Below are positions 18,245 to 25,998 of a DNA stretch of 64,000 nt, piece after piece; within the stretch, counting starts at the first letter, position 1; every line of letters begins with the position of its first letter. The translations under genes and the position numbers were made by a program. The stretch comes from Novosphingobium rosa NBRC 15208 (GTDB lineage Bacteria > Pseudomonadota > Alphaproteobacteria > Sphingomonadales > Sphingomonadaceae): positions 1-64,000 of the forward strand of contig NZ_BCZE01000016.1 of the NCBI RefSeq assembly GCF_001598555.1. The letters run 5' to 3'. The notes below the pieces were generated by a model. That model had not been told where the DNA came from. It searched no databases and was given only the letters and a program-made list of their open reading frames with translations.

Positions 18245-20929
18245 TTGACTGGGAACACCACACTCGAAATCCGCCTGCCGTTCATGCGCAGAGCAGCTCT
18301 GGGCTCGACCAGCGCGCTGGCGATGCTGCTGGCCATGGCGCCTGCCGCCCATGCGCAACAGGCCGATGCCGCAGCACCACAGGCCGCAGCCGACAGCACC
18401 GCCGAAAAGGACCGCGAGATCGTCGTCACCGGCACGCTGATCCGCGGGATCGCGCCGGTGGGCACCAATGTGATCGGGGTGACGACCAAGGACATCGCCG
18501 CCAAGGGCGTGGCATCGACCAACGATCTGATGTCCACCATCCCCCAGATCAGCAGCTTCAACGCCTATCAGGCGCCGTCGGCCGGTTTCGGCCAGCCCAT
18601 CGCCCAGACCAATCTGCGCGGCCTTGGCGCTTCGGGCGGCACCACCACGCTGCTGCTGGTCAATGGCCACCGCCTGGTTGGCTCGGGCATCCTGCAGACC
18701 TATCCCGATCCCACCGTGATCCCGCCCAACATGATCGAGCGTGTGGAAGTCATCCCCGATGGCGGCTCCTCGATCTATGGTTCGGACGCTATTGGCGGCG
18801 TCATCAATTTCATCACCCGCAAGCATGCCTCGGGCATCGAGGCCGATGCGAAGTTCGGTTTCTCGGGCGGCTATCGCACGGTGGACGGCAGCCTTTTTGC
18901 GGGTAAGGAATGGACCGGCGGCTCGCTGATGCTGTCCTACAGCTTTGCCTGGCACAACAACATCCAGGGCGGCAGCCAGCCCTATGTCTCGCAGAACAAC
19001 ACGGCGCGGGGCGGCGGCGACCGCCGCGTCTCGACCTGCGCGCTCACCAATGTCATCGCCAATGGCGTGACCTATGCCGAGCCCAATCTGACGCCCGGCA
19101 CCGTCAACAAATGCGACACCAGCCAATATGCTGATATTTATCCGCGCGAAACGCGCCATTCGGTCTACGCCGCGCTCGATCAGGATCTGACCGACAATCT
19201 CCATTTCAACATGTCGGCCTATTATTCGCGGCGTGATACCACCACGCTGACCGCGCCGCTGGCCACCAATGGCACGATCACCTCGGCCAATCCCTTTTTC
19301 CAGCCGATCGGCACCGCCACCACGCAATCGGTGCTGTTCAACTACACCTCGGTGTTCGGCGCTCAGGGTTTGAGCAACCCGGCGCGATTCGAATCCTGGG
19401 GGCTGACGCCCACCTTCGAATGGAAGCTGGGCCACAACTGGAACCTGCGGGCCATGGGCAATTATGGCCACAGCTTCAACTCCACCACCGAACGGGCGAT
19501 CAACAACGATGCCGCCAATGCCGCGCTGGCCAGCACGTCGACGGCGACCGCGCTCGATCCCTATAACCTCTCGCTGACCAACCCCACCGTGCTGGCCGCG
19601 ATCCGCGACTATCAGAACTATTCGCAGGCCAAGCAGGATCTGGGCGAGGTGCGGCTGGTCGCCGATGGCCCGGTCGTCAGCCTGCCGGGCGGCGATGCGC
19701 GTCTGGCCGTGGGCGCGGAATATCACCATGAGGGCATCGAATCGCGCATCGCTTTCGGCCCCACCGCCACCCCCAAGCAGAACGCCGTGGCCGCCACCCG
19801 CAACGTCAAATCGGTCTATGGCGAGGTCTTCGTGCCGGTGTTCGGCAACAGCAATGCCATGCCGGGCCTCGCCGGTCTGGATCTGACCGGGTCGGTGCGT
19901 TACGACAGCTATGACGATGTGGGCGGCACCACCAACCCCAAGATCGGCTTCAGCTACCGCCCGGTGCGCTGGATGACGGTGCGCGGCAACTGGGGCACAT
20001 CGTTCCACGCCCCCAGCCTTGCCGACACCAGCGGCGCGGTGGACGAGCGCGTCACCTCGATCCCGGTGGCGACCAATCTGGCCCCGGGCAGCGTGGCCTC
20101 GGACGCTTTCCGCCCCGTGCTGTATATTTCGGGCGGCAACCCCAATCTGAAGCCGGAAACCGCGCATACCTGGTCGCTGGGCACCGACATCAAACCGCCG
20201 ATCTGGGATGCGCTGACCCTGAGCGCGACCTATTACAACGTCGATTTCCGCAATGCGATCAGCGTGAACTCGGGCTATTTCTCGCAAGGCGCGGCCTATT
20301 GGGCCGATCCCAGCAACACGCCCTATTACATTCGGAACCCCACGCTGGCGCAGGCCACCGCCTTCTCACGCGGGGCGCGGGCGGATAATTTCACCTCGCT
20401 GGCGGGCTTCTTCGCTGCCAACAATCCCTATGCCATCCTCGATCTGCGGCGCTACAATCTGGGGCAGCTCTCGCAGGACGGCATCGACTTCGCCGCCAAC
20501 ATCAACCAGCGCACCAGCTTCGGGGCGATCACCGCCAGCTTTGCCGGCACCTACACGCTGGACCGCAACAGCAAGACGCTGCCGACTTCGCCGGTGGTCG
20601 ATCAGTTGAAGAATGGCTACACCCATCTCAACTTCATCGCCAGCCTGGGGACACAGGTGAAGGGGCTGACCGGGCGTGTCACGCTGACGCATAGCGGCGG
20701 TTATCCCATCATCGGCGATGCCACGCAAAGCCGCGTGGCCTCCTTCAATCCGATCGATCTCTATCTGGCCTATGATCTGAAGATGGCGGGCGGCCATCAG
20801 GCCACGCTGACGCTTAACATCAACAACATCGCCAACGCCTATCCGCCCTATCGCAACGCGGGCAATGGCTATGCCAATGGCTCGACGCTGGGGCGGTTGG
20901 TGTCGGTGGGCATCCGCGCCAAGCTGTAA
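18245..20929 (+). CDS. TonB-dependent receptor
   Basis: An 894-residue receptor. The start is TTG 18245 because AGGGAGGGA (about 18228-18236) is well placed, while the ATG at 18284 has no ribosome-binding site. The signal peptide ends near residue 38 (PAAHAQQ), followed by a TonB box (EIVVTGTLIRG), a plug (NLRGLGASGGTTTLLLVNGHRL; MIERVEVIPDGGSSIYGSDAIGGVINFITRK) and a barrel ending GIRAKL. The LVNGHRL and GSDAIGGVINFI motifs mark the large receptor group expanded in sphingomonads and linked to carbohydrate or aromatic uptake. With the secreted esterase and DUF1593 protein across the divergent promoter it looks like a small polysaccharide-fragment utilisation unit. Confidence 0.92.
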   Translation: MTGNTTLEIRLPFMRRAALGSTSALAMLLAMAPAAHAQQADAAAPQAAADSTAEKDREIVVTGTLIRGIAPVGTNVIGVTTKDIAAKGVASTNDLMSTIPQISSFNAYQAPSAGFGQPIAQTNLRGLGASGGTTTLLLVNGHRLVGSGILQTYPDPTVIPPNMIERVEVIPDGGSSIYGSDAIGGVINFITRKHASGIEADAKFGFSGGYRTVDGSLFAGKEWTGGSLMLSYSFAWHNNIQGGSQPYVSQNNTARGGGDRRVSTCALTNVIANGVTYAEPNLTPGTVNKCDTSQYADIYPRETRHSVYAALDQDLTDNLHFNMSAYYSRRDTTTLTAPLATNGTITSANPFFQPIGTATTQSVLFNYTSVFGAQGLSNPARFESWGLTPTFEWKLGHNWNLRAMGNYGHSFNSTTERAINNDAANAALASTSTATALDPYNLSLTNPTVLAAIRDYQNYSQAKQDLGEVRLVADGPVVSLPGGDARLAVGAEYHHEGIESRIAFGPTATPKQNAVAATRNVKSVYGEVFVPVFGNSNAMPGLAGLDLTGSVRYDSYDDVGGTTNPKIGFSYRPVRWMTVRGNWGTSFHAPSLADTSGAVDERVTSIPVATNLAPGSVASDAFRPVLYISGGNPNLKPETAHTWSLGTDIKPPIWDALTLSATYYNVDFRNAISVNSGYFSQGAAYWADPSNTPYYIRNPTLAQATAFSRGARADNFTSLAGFFAANNPYAILDLRRYNLGQLSQDGIDFAANINQRTSFGAITASFAGTYTLDRNSKTLPTSPVVDQLKNGYTHLNFIASLGTQVKGLTGRVTLTHSGGYPIIGDATQSRVASFNPIDLYLAYDLKMAGGHQATLTLNINNIANAYPPYRNAGNGYANGSTLGRLVSVGIRAKL

Positions 20930-20938
20930 GCCTAAGGG

Positions 20939-20969
20939 GCGGGCTGCGTTCATTGCGTAGCCCGCTTTC
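20939..20969 (+). terminator. Intrinsic terminator after TonB receptor
   Basis: GCGGGCTGCG (20939-20948) and CGTAGCCCGC (20956-20965) form a 10-bp stem with one G-T wobble and a 7-nt loop, followed by TTTCT. It begins 10 nt after the receptor stop. Confidence 0.7.
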
Positions 20970-21014
20970 TGTCAGGTTGATTGACGCGCTTCATCCCTTC
21001 AGCGGGCAACGAAG

Positions 21015-21046
21015 GGCCCGCCGGATCGCTCCGGCGGGCCTTTTCT
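21015..21046 (+). terminator. Strong intrinsic terminator between convergent genes
   Basis: GGCCCGCCGGA (21015-21025) and TCCGGCGGGCC (21030-21040) form a perfect 11-bp stem with TCGC loop, followed by TTTTCT on the plus strand. It lies between the plus-strand receptor and the end of the minus-strand operon at 21065; on the minus strand the stem is followed by CTTCGTT, so it may act in both directions. Confidence 0.85.
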
Positions 21047-21064
21047 ATCCTCGCTTCGAGGAAT

Positions 21065-21838
21065 TTACGAAGCTTGCAGGCTGGCCTGCTGCGCCGCGCG
21101 GACCACGGCGCGGAAGCGGCGCGGATCGAGACTGGCATTGCCCACCAGCAGGCCATCGACATCAGGGATCGCAAGCAGCGCTTCGGCATTGTCGTCATTC
21201 ACCGATCCGCCATAGAGCAGACGGATGGCGGCAGCCTGCGGGCCCAACCTGTCGCGCAAAGTCTGGCGCAAGGCGCCATGCATGGCGGCAATCTCGGCAG
21301 GCTGCGGGATGCGGCCTGTGCCGATGGCCCAGATCGGCTCATAGGCGATGGTGATGCTGCCGATGGAGGTCAGACCGTCCGGCAGAGAGGCCAGCAGCTG
21401 CTCCTGCACGCTGGTTTCGGCCAGGCCGGCTGCGCGCTGCTCGGTGCTTTCACCCACGCAGAGAATGGCGGACAGGCCATCGTCCAGCGTGGCCTGCATC
21501 TTGGCACGCACGGTGGCGCTGTCCTCGCCGCAGCCCAGACGGCGCTCCGAATGACCGAGCAGCACGAAGTGCGCGCCGCAATCGGCCAGCATCCGGCCCG
21601 AGATATCGCCGGTGAAGGCGCCCTCATGGGCGGCATGGCAATTCTGCCCGCCAATGGCGGTATGCTCGACCGTGATGGCGGCGGGATTGATCAGCGTGAA
21701 GGGCAATGCCAGCGCGACATCCACGCCGATATAGCAGGCCGCCGCGCGGTCGATATCGAGAATGGCGGGCAGGCTGGAGAGCAGCCCGTGCATCTTCCAG
21801 TTGCCCACGACATAGGGCCGTTTCGCAGTCTTGCTCAT
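21065..21838 (-). CDS. tpiA: Triose-phosphate isomerase, operon-encoded copy
   Basis: A 257-residue TIM-barrel enzyme of normal family length that interconverts dihydroxyacetone phosphate and glyceraldehyde 3-phosphate. Visible motifs: substrate-binding GNWKMHG (N13, K15), catalytic histidine in LLGHSERR, catalytic glutamate in AYEPIWAIGTG and phosphate loop LLYGGSVN. GGGAAAG upstream supports ATG 21838. It is the last gene of the four-gene minus-strand operon, 23 bp after the kinase. In a pathway that releases DHAP and needs glyceraldehyde 3-phosphate as transketolase acceptor, a dedicated isomerase would close the cycle. Erythritol/threitol pathways use divergent members on tetrulose phosphates, so this specificity needs testing. 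Confidence 0.88.
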   Translation of the reverse strand: MSKTAKRPYVVGNWKMHGLLSSLPAILDIDRAAACYIGVDVALALPFTLINPAAITVEHTAIGGQNCHAAHEGAFTGDISGRMLADCGAHFVLLGHSERRLGCGEDSATVRAKMQATLDDGLSAILCVGESTEQRAAGLAETSVQEQLLASLPDGLTSIGSITIAYEPIWAIGTGRIPQPAEIAAMHGALRQTLRDRLGPQAAAIRLLYGGSVNDDNAEALLAIPDVDGLLVGNASLDPRRFRAVVRAAQQASLQAS

Positions 21839-21861
21839 GATGCTTTCCCGAAGAAAGGGGA

Positions 21862-23346
21862 TCAGGCGGGCCGGGGCGCCAGCATGGACGGCGCCAGCAT
21901 GGCCAGGGCGTCGCGCCATTGGCGGCGCAGGCTTTCGCGGTTCGCGGCATCCATGGCCGGGATGATCGGCGCGGCATGATCTGGTGTGGGCAGGGGTTGG
22001 CCGATGGCCTCGGCGGCCATGGCGGCGGCGCCCCAGGCGCTCAGCTCGGTTTGCGCGGGGCGGCTGACGCGGCAGCCCGAGAGGTTGGCCAACATCTGCA
22101 GCAGCAGATCGTTGCGCGCCCCGCCGCCATCGACGCAGAGCGTCGCGATGGGTTGAGGCAAATCGGCTTGCATCGCCTCGACCAGATCGCAGATCTGATG
22201 GGCGATGCCTTCCAGCGCGGCGCGGGCCAGATGGGCGCGGCTGGTGCGCAGGCTGAGGCCGCTGAAGATGCCGCGCGCTTCCTCCTGCCAATGCGGCGCG
22301 CCAAGGCCCGCCAGAGCGGGGACGAAGCTCACGCCATCGCTGTCAACCACGCTGGCGGCCAGAGCGGTCAGCGCCTCGGGCCCGTCGAGGCCGAGCATCT
22401 CGCTGGCAAAGGCGGCGGCATGGGTGGAGACGGTGATGTTGCCTTCCAGCGCATAGGCGGGCGCACCGCCTTGCGACCATGCGATGGTTTCCGAAAGACC
22501 GGTGGTGGAATGGGGGCGCTGCTGCGTCAGCGTCATCAGCGAAGAGCCGGTGCCCAGCGTGACTTTGGCCTGCCCCGGCGCGCGGATGCCATGGCCGAAG
22601 AGCGCGGCATGGGAATCGCCCATCATCGCGCGGATGGGAATGCCATCGGGCAGGCCCGCAAAGCCGCCCGCCGTGACGCCGAAGTCCGCGTCGGAGGGCA
22701 GGATGCGTGGCAGAATGGCCTTGTCGATGCAGAACAGGGCGAGCAGTTCCTCGTCCCACGCCGCCTGATCCAGCCCCAGCAACTGGGTGCGCGCGGCATT
22801 GCCGGTATCGCAGGCATGGGTCTGCCCACCGGTCAGTGTCCAGAGTAGCCAGCTGTCGACCGTGCCGGCGCGCAGGTTGCCCTTGGCGCAGGCTTCGCCG
22901 ACCGCCGGTTCATGATCGAGCAGCCAGCGTAATTTGCCCGCCGAGAACATCGGGTTGAGCTGAAGCCCGCTGCGGGTGCGGATCGTGCCTTCATGGCCCT
23001 GAGCGCGCAGCTTCGCGCAGATTTCTGCGGAGCGGCGGCACTGCCAGATCACGCAGGGGGCCAGAGGATCGCCGTTGACGGCATCCCACATCACCACCGA
23101 TTCCCGCTGGTTCGAGATGCCGATAGCGGCGATCTCGACCGGCCCGGCGGCGCTGACAGCTTGCTCCACCGCCTTGGCGACGCTGCGGCGGATGCTGTCT
23201 GCATCCTGCTGGGCCCAGCCGGGGTGAGGATGCTCCACCTGCGTGGGCGATGAGCCGCTGGCCAGAATGCGGCCATCCTGCGCCACCAGCAGCGCCTTGG
23301 TGTTGGTGGTGCCCTGGTCGATCGCCAGGATCGCGCGCTCCCCCAT
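21862..23346 (-). CDS. FGGY-family sugar kinase (glycerol-kinase-like; D-apulose kinase candidate)
   Basis: A 494-residue ATP-dependent kinase of full FGGY length. The N-terminal phosphate motif is AIDQGTTNTKALLV, and the second half has GTGSSLM, a nucleotide-binding ALEGNI segment and the DGGGARNDLLLQMLANLSG adenosine motif. Typical glycerol kinases show GTTSSR and a glycerol pocket with WR-TD; here the loop reads GTTNTK, so a different polyol or ketose is likely. It lies 8 bp after the transketolase C subunit and 23 bp before the triose-phosphate isomerase. In this context phosphorylation of a ketopentose such as D-apulose, ahead of transketolase, is the best fit; glycerol or erythritol kinase remain alternatives. 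Confidence 0.85.
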   Translation of the reverse strand: MGERAILAIDQGTTNTKALLVAQDGRILASGSSPTQVEHPHPGWAQQDADSIRRSVAKAVEQAVSAAGPVEIAAIGISNQRESVVMWDAVNGDPLAPCVIWQCRRSAEICAKLRAQGHEGTIRTRSGLQLNPMFSAGKLRWLLDHEPAVGEACAKGNLRAGTVDSWLLWTLTGGQTHACDTGNAARTQLLGLDQAAWDEELLALFCIDKAILPRILPSDADFGVTAGGFAGLPDGIPIRAMMGDSHAALFGHGIRAPGQAKVTLGTGSSLMTLTQQRPHSTTGLSETIAWSQGGAPAYALEGNITVSTHAAAFASEMLGLDGPEALTALAASVVDSDGVSFVPALAGLGAPHWQEEARGIFSGLSLRTSRAHLARAALEGIAHQICDLVEAMQADLPQPIATLCVDGGGARNDLLLQMLANLSGCRVSRPAQTELSAWGAAAMAAEAIGQPLPTPDHAAPIIPAMDAANRESLRRQWRDALAMLAPSMLAPRPA

Positions 23347-23354
23347 GGCGGCGC

Positions 23355-24305
23355 TTACCGGTCGAGCAGCTTGCGGACGCTGGCCGCGATATGATCGGCG
23401 GTCAGCCCGGCCTGCTCCATCAGGAACTCCGCCGAGCCGGTGGGCTGGAAGCCCGCGAAGCCCAGGATTTTCAGGCGGCAGGGCGTGTGCTGCGCGATGA
23501 TCTCGGCCACGGCGCCACCAAGGCCGCCGCGCACCGAATGCTCCTCCGCGGTGACGATGGCGCCGGTCTGCGCGGCGGAGAGGATCGCCGCCTCATCGAT
23601 GGGCGACATGCTGCTCATATTGACCACGCGGGCTTGAATGCCCTCTGCGGCGAGGGTTTTGGCGGCCTCCAGCGCGCGGCACACCACGGTGCCATTGGCG
23701 AGGATGGCGGCGTCGTCTCCCGCATGCAGCACCTCGGCTTTACCGATCTGGAATTGTGCATCGGTAGGGCGCTCCAGCGCGGGCACGCCCATGCGGCTGA
23801 TGCGGATAAAGACCGGGCCTTCCGTGGCGGCGGCATGGCGGATCGCCTGCTCGGTCTCCCACGGGTCGGCGGGGACGATGATGTCGATGTTGCCCATGGT
23901 GCGCAGCCAGGCGACATCCTCGATCGAGTGATGCGTCGGCCCCAACTCGCCATAAGCGACGCCGCTGGAAATGCCGCAAAGCTTCACATTGGCCTGCGAA
24001 TAGGCGACATCGGCCTTCACCTGCTCCAGCGAACGGCCCGTCAGAAAGCAGGAGGCGCCGCTGACAAAGGCGACCTTGCCGCCATTGGCCAGACCCGCGC
24101 CGACGCCGATCATATTCTGCTCGGCAATGCCGACATTGATCAGGCGCTCGGGGAATTTTTCGCGGAATTTGCCCAGCTTGCTGGAGCCCACGCTGTCATT
24201 CACCACGGCGACGATGCTACTGTTCTGGGCGCCGAGCGCTTCCAGCGTGGCGACATAGGCGTCGCGGCAGTCGAAAAGCCCGGTCTGGGGTGCGGCGGCG
24301 CTCAT
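23355..24305 (-). CDS. Transketolase, C-terminal subunit
   Basis: A 316-residue protein equivalent to the pyrimidine-binding and C-terminal domains of transketolase. It has the conserved glutamate segment INVGIAEQNMIGVGAGLA that activates thiamine diphosphate, GPTHHSIEDVAWLRTM, and the C-terminal VTAEEHSVRGGLGGAVAE motif. The ATG at 24305 overlaps the stop codon of the N-terminal subunit as ATGA, so the two halves are co-translated in a fixed ratio. Split transketolases of this type are common in dedicated sugar pathways, whereas the housekeeping enzyme is usually one chain. Within this operon it would act on a phosphorylated ketose made by the FGGY kinase. Confidence 0.9.
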   Translation of the reverse strand: MSAAAPQTGLFDCRDAYVATLEALGAQNSSIVAVVNDSVGSSKLGKFREKFPERLINVGIAEQNMIGVGAGLANGGKVAFVSGASCFLTGRSLEQVKADVAYSQANVKLCGISSGVAYGELGPTHHSIEDVAWLRTMGNIDIIVPADPWETEQAIRHAAATEGPVFIRISRMGVPALERPTDAQFQIGKAEVLHAGDDAAILANGTVVCRALEAAKTLAAEGIQARVVNMSSMSPIDEAAILSAAQTGAIVTAEEHSVRGGLGGAVAEIIAQHTPCRLKILGFAGFQPTGSAEFLMEQAGLTADHIAASVRKLLDR

Positions 24306-25171
24306 GCTTCCAGCTCCTGCATGGCCTGGGCGAATTGTTCGGCATTGGGGATGCCGTGATGCCAGGCCGCCTTGTTTTCCATGAAGGACACGCCTTTGCC
24401 CTTCACCGTGTTGGCGATGATGCACAGCGGCTTGGCACGCGCAAGCGAACCGTCGAGCAGCGGCAGCAGCGCCGCGATATCATGGCCGTCGATCTCCTCG
24501 ACATCCCAGCCGAAGGCGCGCCATTTGTCGGCCAGGGGTTCCAGCGTGACGGTCTCCTCGGTCGGGGCGCCCTGCTGCAGGCGGTTGCGGTCGACGATCA
24601 GCGTGAGGTTCGAAAGCTTGCGGTGGCCCGCGGTCATGGCCGCTTCCCAATTGCTGCCTTCCTGAAGCTCGCCGTCGCCGGTGGTGACGAAGACGCGGTA
24701 ATCCGCCCTGCCATTCTGACCAGCGTCGATCTGCCCGGCGATGGCGATGCCCACCGCGATCGGCATGCCATGGCCTAGCGGGCCGGTGTTGGTCTCCACG
24801 CCGGGGATCTTGACCCGGTTGGGGTGGCCGTTGAGGCGCGAGAGGGGCTGCATATAGGTGGTCAGCTCATCTTCGGGGAAGAAGCCGGCCTTGGCCAGTG
24901 TGCTGTAGAGCGCGCCGGTGGCATGGCCCTTGGAGAGGATGAAGCGGTCACGCCCAGCCCAGCGCGGGTTGGCGGGATCGTAACGCATCGCATCGAAATA
25001 AAGCGTGGCCAGAATGTCGGTGACCGAAAGGTCTCCGCCGGGATGGCCCTGCCCGGCCTCGAAGGCCATGCGCAGCGCGCGCTGGCGGATCCAGCGGGCC
25101 ATATCGCGCACATGGGCGACGCGTTGGGCTGTGTCTGCGCCGGATTGCGACAGGGGTTGGGGCATGGACAT
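24302..25171 (-). CDS. Transketolase, N-terminal subunit
   Basis: A 289-residue thiamine-diphosphate-binding domain. Visible motifs: GQGHPGGDLSVTDILATLYF, FILSKGHATGALYSTLA, TGPLGHGMPIAVGIAIA and the cofactor motif GDGELQEGSNWEA ending in the VDRNRLQ segment. AAGGAG lies 7 nt before ATG 25171. It is the first gene of the minus-strand operon and would assemble with the C-terminal subunit into a heterotetramer. The pair transfers two-carbon ketol units; in the D-apiose transketolase route the reaction of D-apulose 4-phosphate with glyceraldehyde 3-phosphate gives dihydroxyacetone phosphate and xylulose 5-phosphate. That assignment is inferred from neighbours, not from the sequence alone. Confidence 0.9.
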   Translation of the reverse strand: MSMPQPLSQSGADTAQRVAHVRDMARWIRQRALRMAFEAGQGHPGGDLSVTDILATLYFDAMRYDPANPRWAGRDRFILSKGHATGALYSTLAKAGFFPEDELTTYMQPLSRLNGHPNRVKIPGVETNTGPLGHGMPIAVGIAIAGQIDAGQNGRADYRVFVTTGDGELQEGSNWEAAMTAGHRKLSNLTLIVDRNRLQQGAPTEETVTLEPLADKWRAFGWDVEEIDGHDIAALLPLLDGSLARAKPLCIIANTVKGKGVSFMENKAAWHHGIPNAEQFAQAMQELEA

Positions 25172-25202
25172 CGGCTCTCCTTATCGAGGATCTGGCTATC
25201 GC

Positions 25203-25244
25203 AATCGAAAGTTATTGGCAAGTGATTGCCTTTCGATTTTTTCG
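25203..25244. promoter_or_regulatory. DeoR-type operator candidate in the divergent promoter
   Basis: AATCGAAAG (25203-25211) and CTTTCGATT (25230-25238) form a perfect 9-bp inverted repeat, followed at once by another TTTTCG (25239-25244). Arrays of TTTCG/CGAAA are typical of DeoR/GlpR-family operators. The site lies between the transketolase operon (start 25171) and the transporter operon (start 25348), and the latter encodes a DeoR protein. Confidence 0.55.
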
Positions 25245-25347
25245 TTTCCTTATGTTTTTTGCGTAAGCGTGCTTGTCAGCGCGTGATAGTCAGGTTAGCT
25301 TGCCTCCAACGAAGGCGATCACAAAAGATTGCAAAGAGAGGATAGTC

Positions 25348-25998
25348 GTGGCCCCCAAGGGACTGAACACCACGCTTTTGCTGCGTTTTGGCGCCGCTGC
25401 CGCCCTTGTGGCGGCGTTGGGCGGCTGCAAGGTGCTGACGCTGGAGCAGGATCGCCAGATGCGCGCGGCCGCGCAGGGTGGATTCGATGCCTCCACGCTG
25501 GTGGATGGCATGTGGCAGGGCAAGGTGGTGCCGGCTTTGACGCAGGCTGCCGTGCCGTTGGCGCCTCTGGCGGGGCAGGTGAAGGCGGGGGTTCTCGATG
25601 CCTATGGCGCGCAGCATGGGCGCCGTGCTTCAAGCGAGGCGCCGTGGGTCTTTATGGTCAGCGCGCGGGGCAAAGTGGTGTCCATCGATCGCCAGTCGCG
25701 CGCCGGGGTGATGGTGGTGGATGTTGCGGGGGTGGGGCCGGTGTCGGTGGCGCTGGGGCCGGTGGTGCTCTCCACGGGCTTGCGCGATTCGCTGAAGTTT
25801 CTGTCCTTCAACGATCTGCCCGATCAGCTGGCTTATGGCGCGGTGGCCGGGGCGCTCAACGATCACGCCTTGCGCGCGGTGGTACCGGTGGCGGCGCATC
25901 TGACGCCCGGAGCGCAGGTCGATTTTATCGGCGCGACGCAGGCGCCGGCCGATGGCGAACCATGGCAGGTGATGCCGCTGCGAGTAACGGGCGCATGA
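25348..25998 (+). CDS. DUF2291 lipoprotein of sugar ABC transporter operon
   Basis: A 216-residue lipoprotein. GTG 25348 follows GAGAGGA. The signal ends in lipobox ALGGC with cysteine near residue 27, predicting attachment to a membrane from the periplasmic side. The rest is a small beta-rich domain (VVSIDRQSRAGVMVVDVAGVGPVSVALGPVV) of the DUF2291 kind, whose genes recur next to ribose-type ABC transporters for pentoses and polyols, with unknown role. It overlaps the ATPase start as ATGA, so it belongs to the transporter operon and is not a separate gene. Confidence 0.82.
   Translation: MAPKGLNTTLLLRFGAAAALVAALGGCKVLTLEQDRQMRAAAQGGFDASTLVDGMWQGKVVPALTQAAVPLAPLAGQVKAGVLDAYGAQHGRRASSEAPWVFMVSARGKVVSIDRQSRAGVMVVDVAGVGPVSVALGPVVLSTGLRDSLKFLSFNDLPDQLAYGAVAGALNDHALRAVVPVAAHLTPGAQVDFIGATQAPADGEPWQVMPLRVTGA

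Noticed and set aside
18140-20287. 715-codon minus-strand frame opposite the third TonB receptor
   Set aside because: Antisense shadow rich in G, R and A without motifs; the plus strand encodes a complete receptor.
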